Shown here piece by piece: positions 5,896 through 6,372 of a stretch of 6,372 bases of DNA. Position numbers and translations under genes: made by a program. The stretch is taken from contig CAYZJY010000096.1 of assembly GCA_964478995.1 (NCBI GenBank), positions 1 through 6,372 of the forward strand, in the 5' to 3' direction. Numbering within the stretch: the stretch's first letter is position 1; each line of letters starts with the position of its first letter. The stretch is from NZWG01 sp964478995. Its GTDB lineage: Bacteria; Fidelibacterota; Marinisomatia; Marinisomatales; UBA1611. Under the pieces are notes generated by a model. The model had not been told where the DNA came from and made no database searches. It saw only the letters and a program-made list of their open reading frames with translations.

Positions 5896-6372
5896 ATGAA
5901 TAAGACTTATAACCCATATGCACAATCTCTTGATGGTCTGGTTTTAAAGGATCCTGTGAAAGCCTTTTTTGATTTTTGTTTTGAGCGAGAAAAAATAAGA
6001 AAAAAAAGAGAGCAAGGACTATCTGCTCCGTGGACAGATGACCCAATCTTTAGACGAGCTCGTTTTCTGAACGTTTTTAGAGAAGACGACAGAGGCAGTA
6101 AGGCCATTTTAAACTTTGCAAAAAATCTAGAAAATAACCTAGAAACTCTGATTCATGCATTATTCTTTGCACGTTGGTGCAACAGACAAGAGACATTGGA
6201 TAATATCCCAATTCAAACTTTATCTGATCCTGAAAAATTGCTAAATCTGATTGAAAAAAATGATCAATGGTGCAATACTACTGCATATCCAGTAGAGCCC
6301 CTTCATTGGAAGGGGAAAAAATACTCTCGACTTGATGCAGCAACCCTGCTTTTCTTTGAAATAAAAGAGCCT
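5896..6372 (+). CDS. DNA base hypermodification-type protein (5-hmdU DNA kinase / aGPT-PPlase-like helical domain), 3' end missing
   Basis: The frame is open from ATG 5896 to the window end, 159 codons without a stop; the C-terminus lies outside. The N-terminal half has FFDFCFEREKIRKKREQG (24-41), then PWTDDPIF (45-52) and RFLNVFREDDRGSKAI (56-71), followed by helices with LFFARWCNRQETL (89-101). This order (FFxFxxER..I..R, PWTxDPI, RFxNVxREDD) fits, from memory, the helical domain of the 5-hydroxymethyl-dU DNA kinase / alpha-glutamyl-putrescinyl-thymine pyrophosphorylase group. Phage members of that group act on 5-hydroxymethyluracil in DNA during thymine hypermodification. The clade and substrate cannot be told from this fragment. 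No Shine-Dalgarno precedes the ATG. It is divergent from the barrel gene across 46 bp, and no phage gene is in view. An open frame on the other strand (5907-6107) is its shadow. Confidence 0.72.
   Translation, partial: MNKTYNPYAQSLDGLVLKDPVKAFFDFCFEREKIRKKREQGLSAPWTDDPIFRRARFLNVFREDDRGSKAILNFAKNLENNLETLIHALFFARWCNRQETLDNIPIQTLSDPEKLLNLIEKNDQWCNTTAYPVEPLHWKGKKYSRLDAATLLFFEIKEP

Noticed and set aside
5907..6107. Minus-strand open frame of 66 codons
   Set aside because: It lies opposite the much longer plus-strand frame 5896-6372, which has recognisable conserved motifs.

Overview
This is an A+T-rich bacterial chromosomal window with nine protein genes: seven complete, and one cut by each window edge. 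One complete gene is interrupted by a run of 100 N. No RNA gene, insertion sequence or CRISPR array is visible. The gene content and proteins suggest a free-living Gram-negative of the FCB type, possibly marine, such as Marinimicrobia/SAR406 or a Bacteroidota relative. The pointers are an RNase G-rplU-rpmA-mdh order, exported proteins with short signal peptides ending near Gln, an outer-membrane beta-barrel-like protein ending in Phe, a DUF4097-type exported repeat protein, and several genes without a Shine-Dalgarno. The taxon is an inference. The 100-N spacer suggests a scaffolded draft or metagenome assembly.

Region 1 (1-2337, + strand) looks like one housekeeping transcription unit. It holds the 3' part of an RNase E/G gene, then rplU (L21), rpmA (L27) and mdh (malate dehydrogenase), and ends at a very clear intrinsic terminator at 2306-2337. 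RNA turnover, large-subunit ribosomal proteins and a TCA-cycle enzyme would thus share a transcript.

Region 2 (2369-3498, +) encodes an exported protein with a strikingly regular 18-residue GGD-type repeat, probably a beta-solenoid of the DUF4097 adhesin-like type. The assembly gap (3169-3268) lies inside it, and the frames on either side differ by a phase set by the arbitrary gap length. An inverted repeat at 3508-3544 separates it from the convergent queG.

Region 3 (3543-5141) is a head-to-head pair of tRNA-modification genes: queG (epoxyqueuosine reductase, -) and trmH (Gm18 2'-O-methyltransferase, +). Their start codons are only 21 bp apart. Region 4 (5154-5849, -) is an unrecognised exported, probably outer-membrane beta-barrel protein, convergent with trmH.

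Region 5 (5896-6372, +, running off the edge) is the most interesting part. It is the N-terminal 159 codons of a protein resembling the helical domain of the 5-hydroxymethyl-dUMP DNA kinase / alpha-glutamyl-putrescinyl-thymine pyrophosphorylase group, known from phage thymine hypermodification. Here it sits beside housekeeping genes with no phage genes in view.
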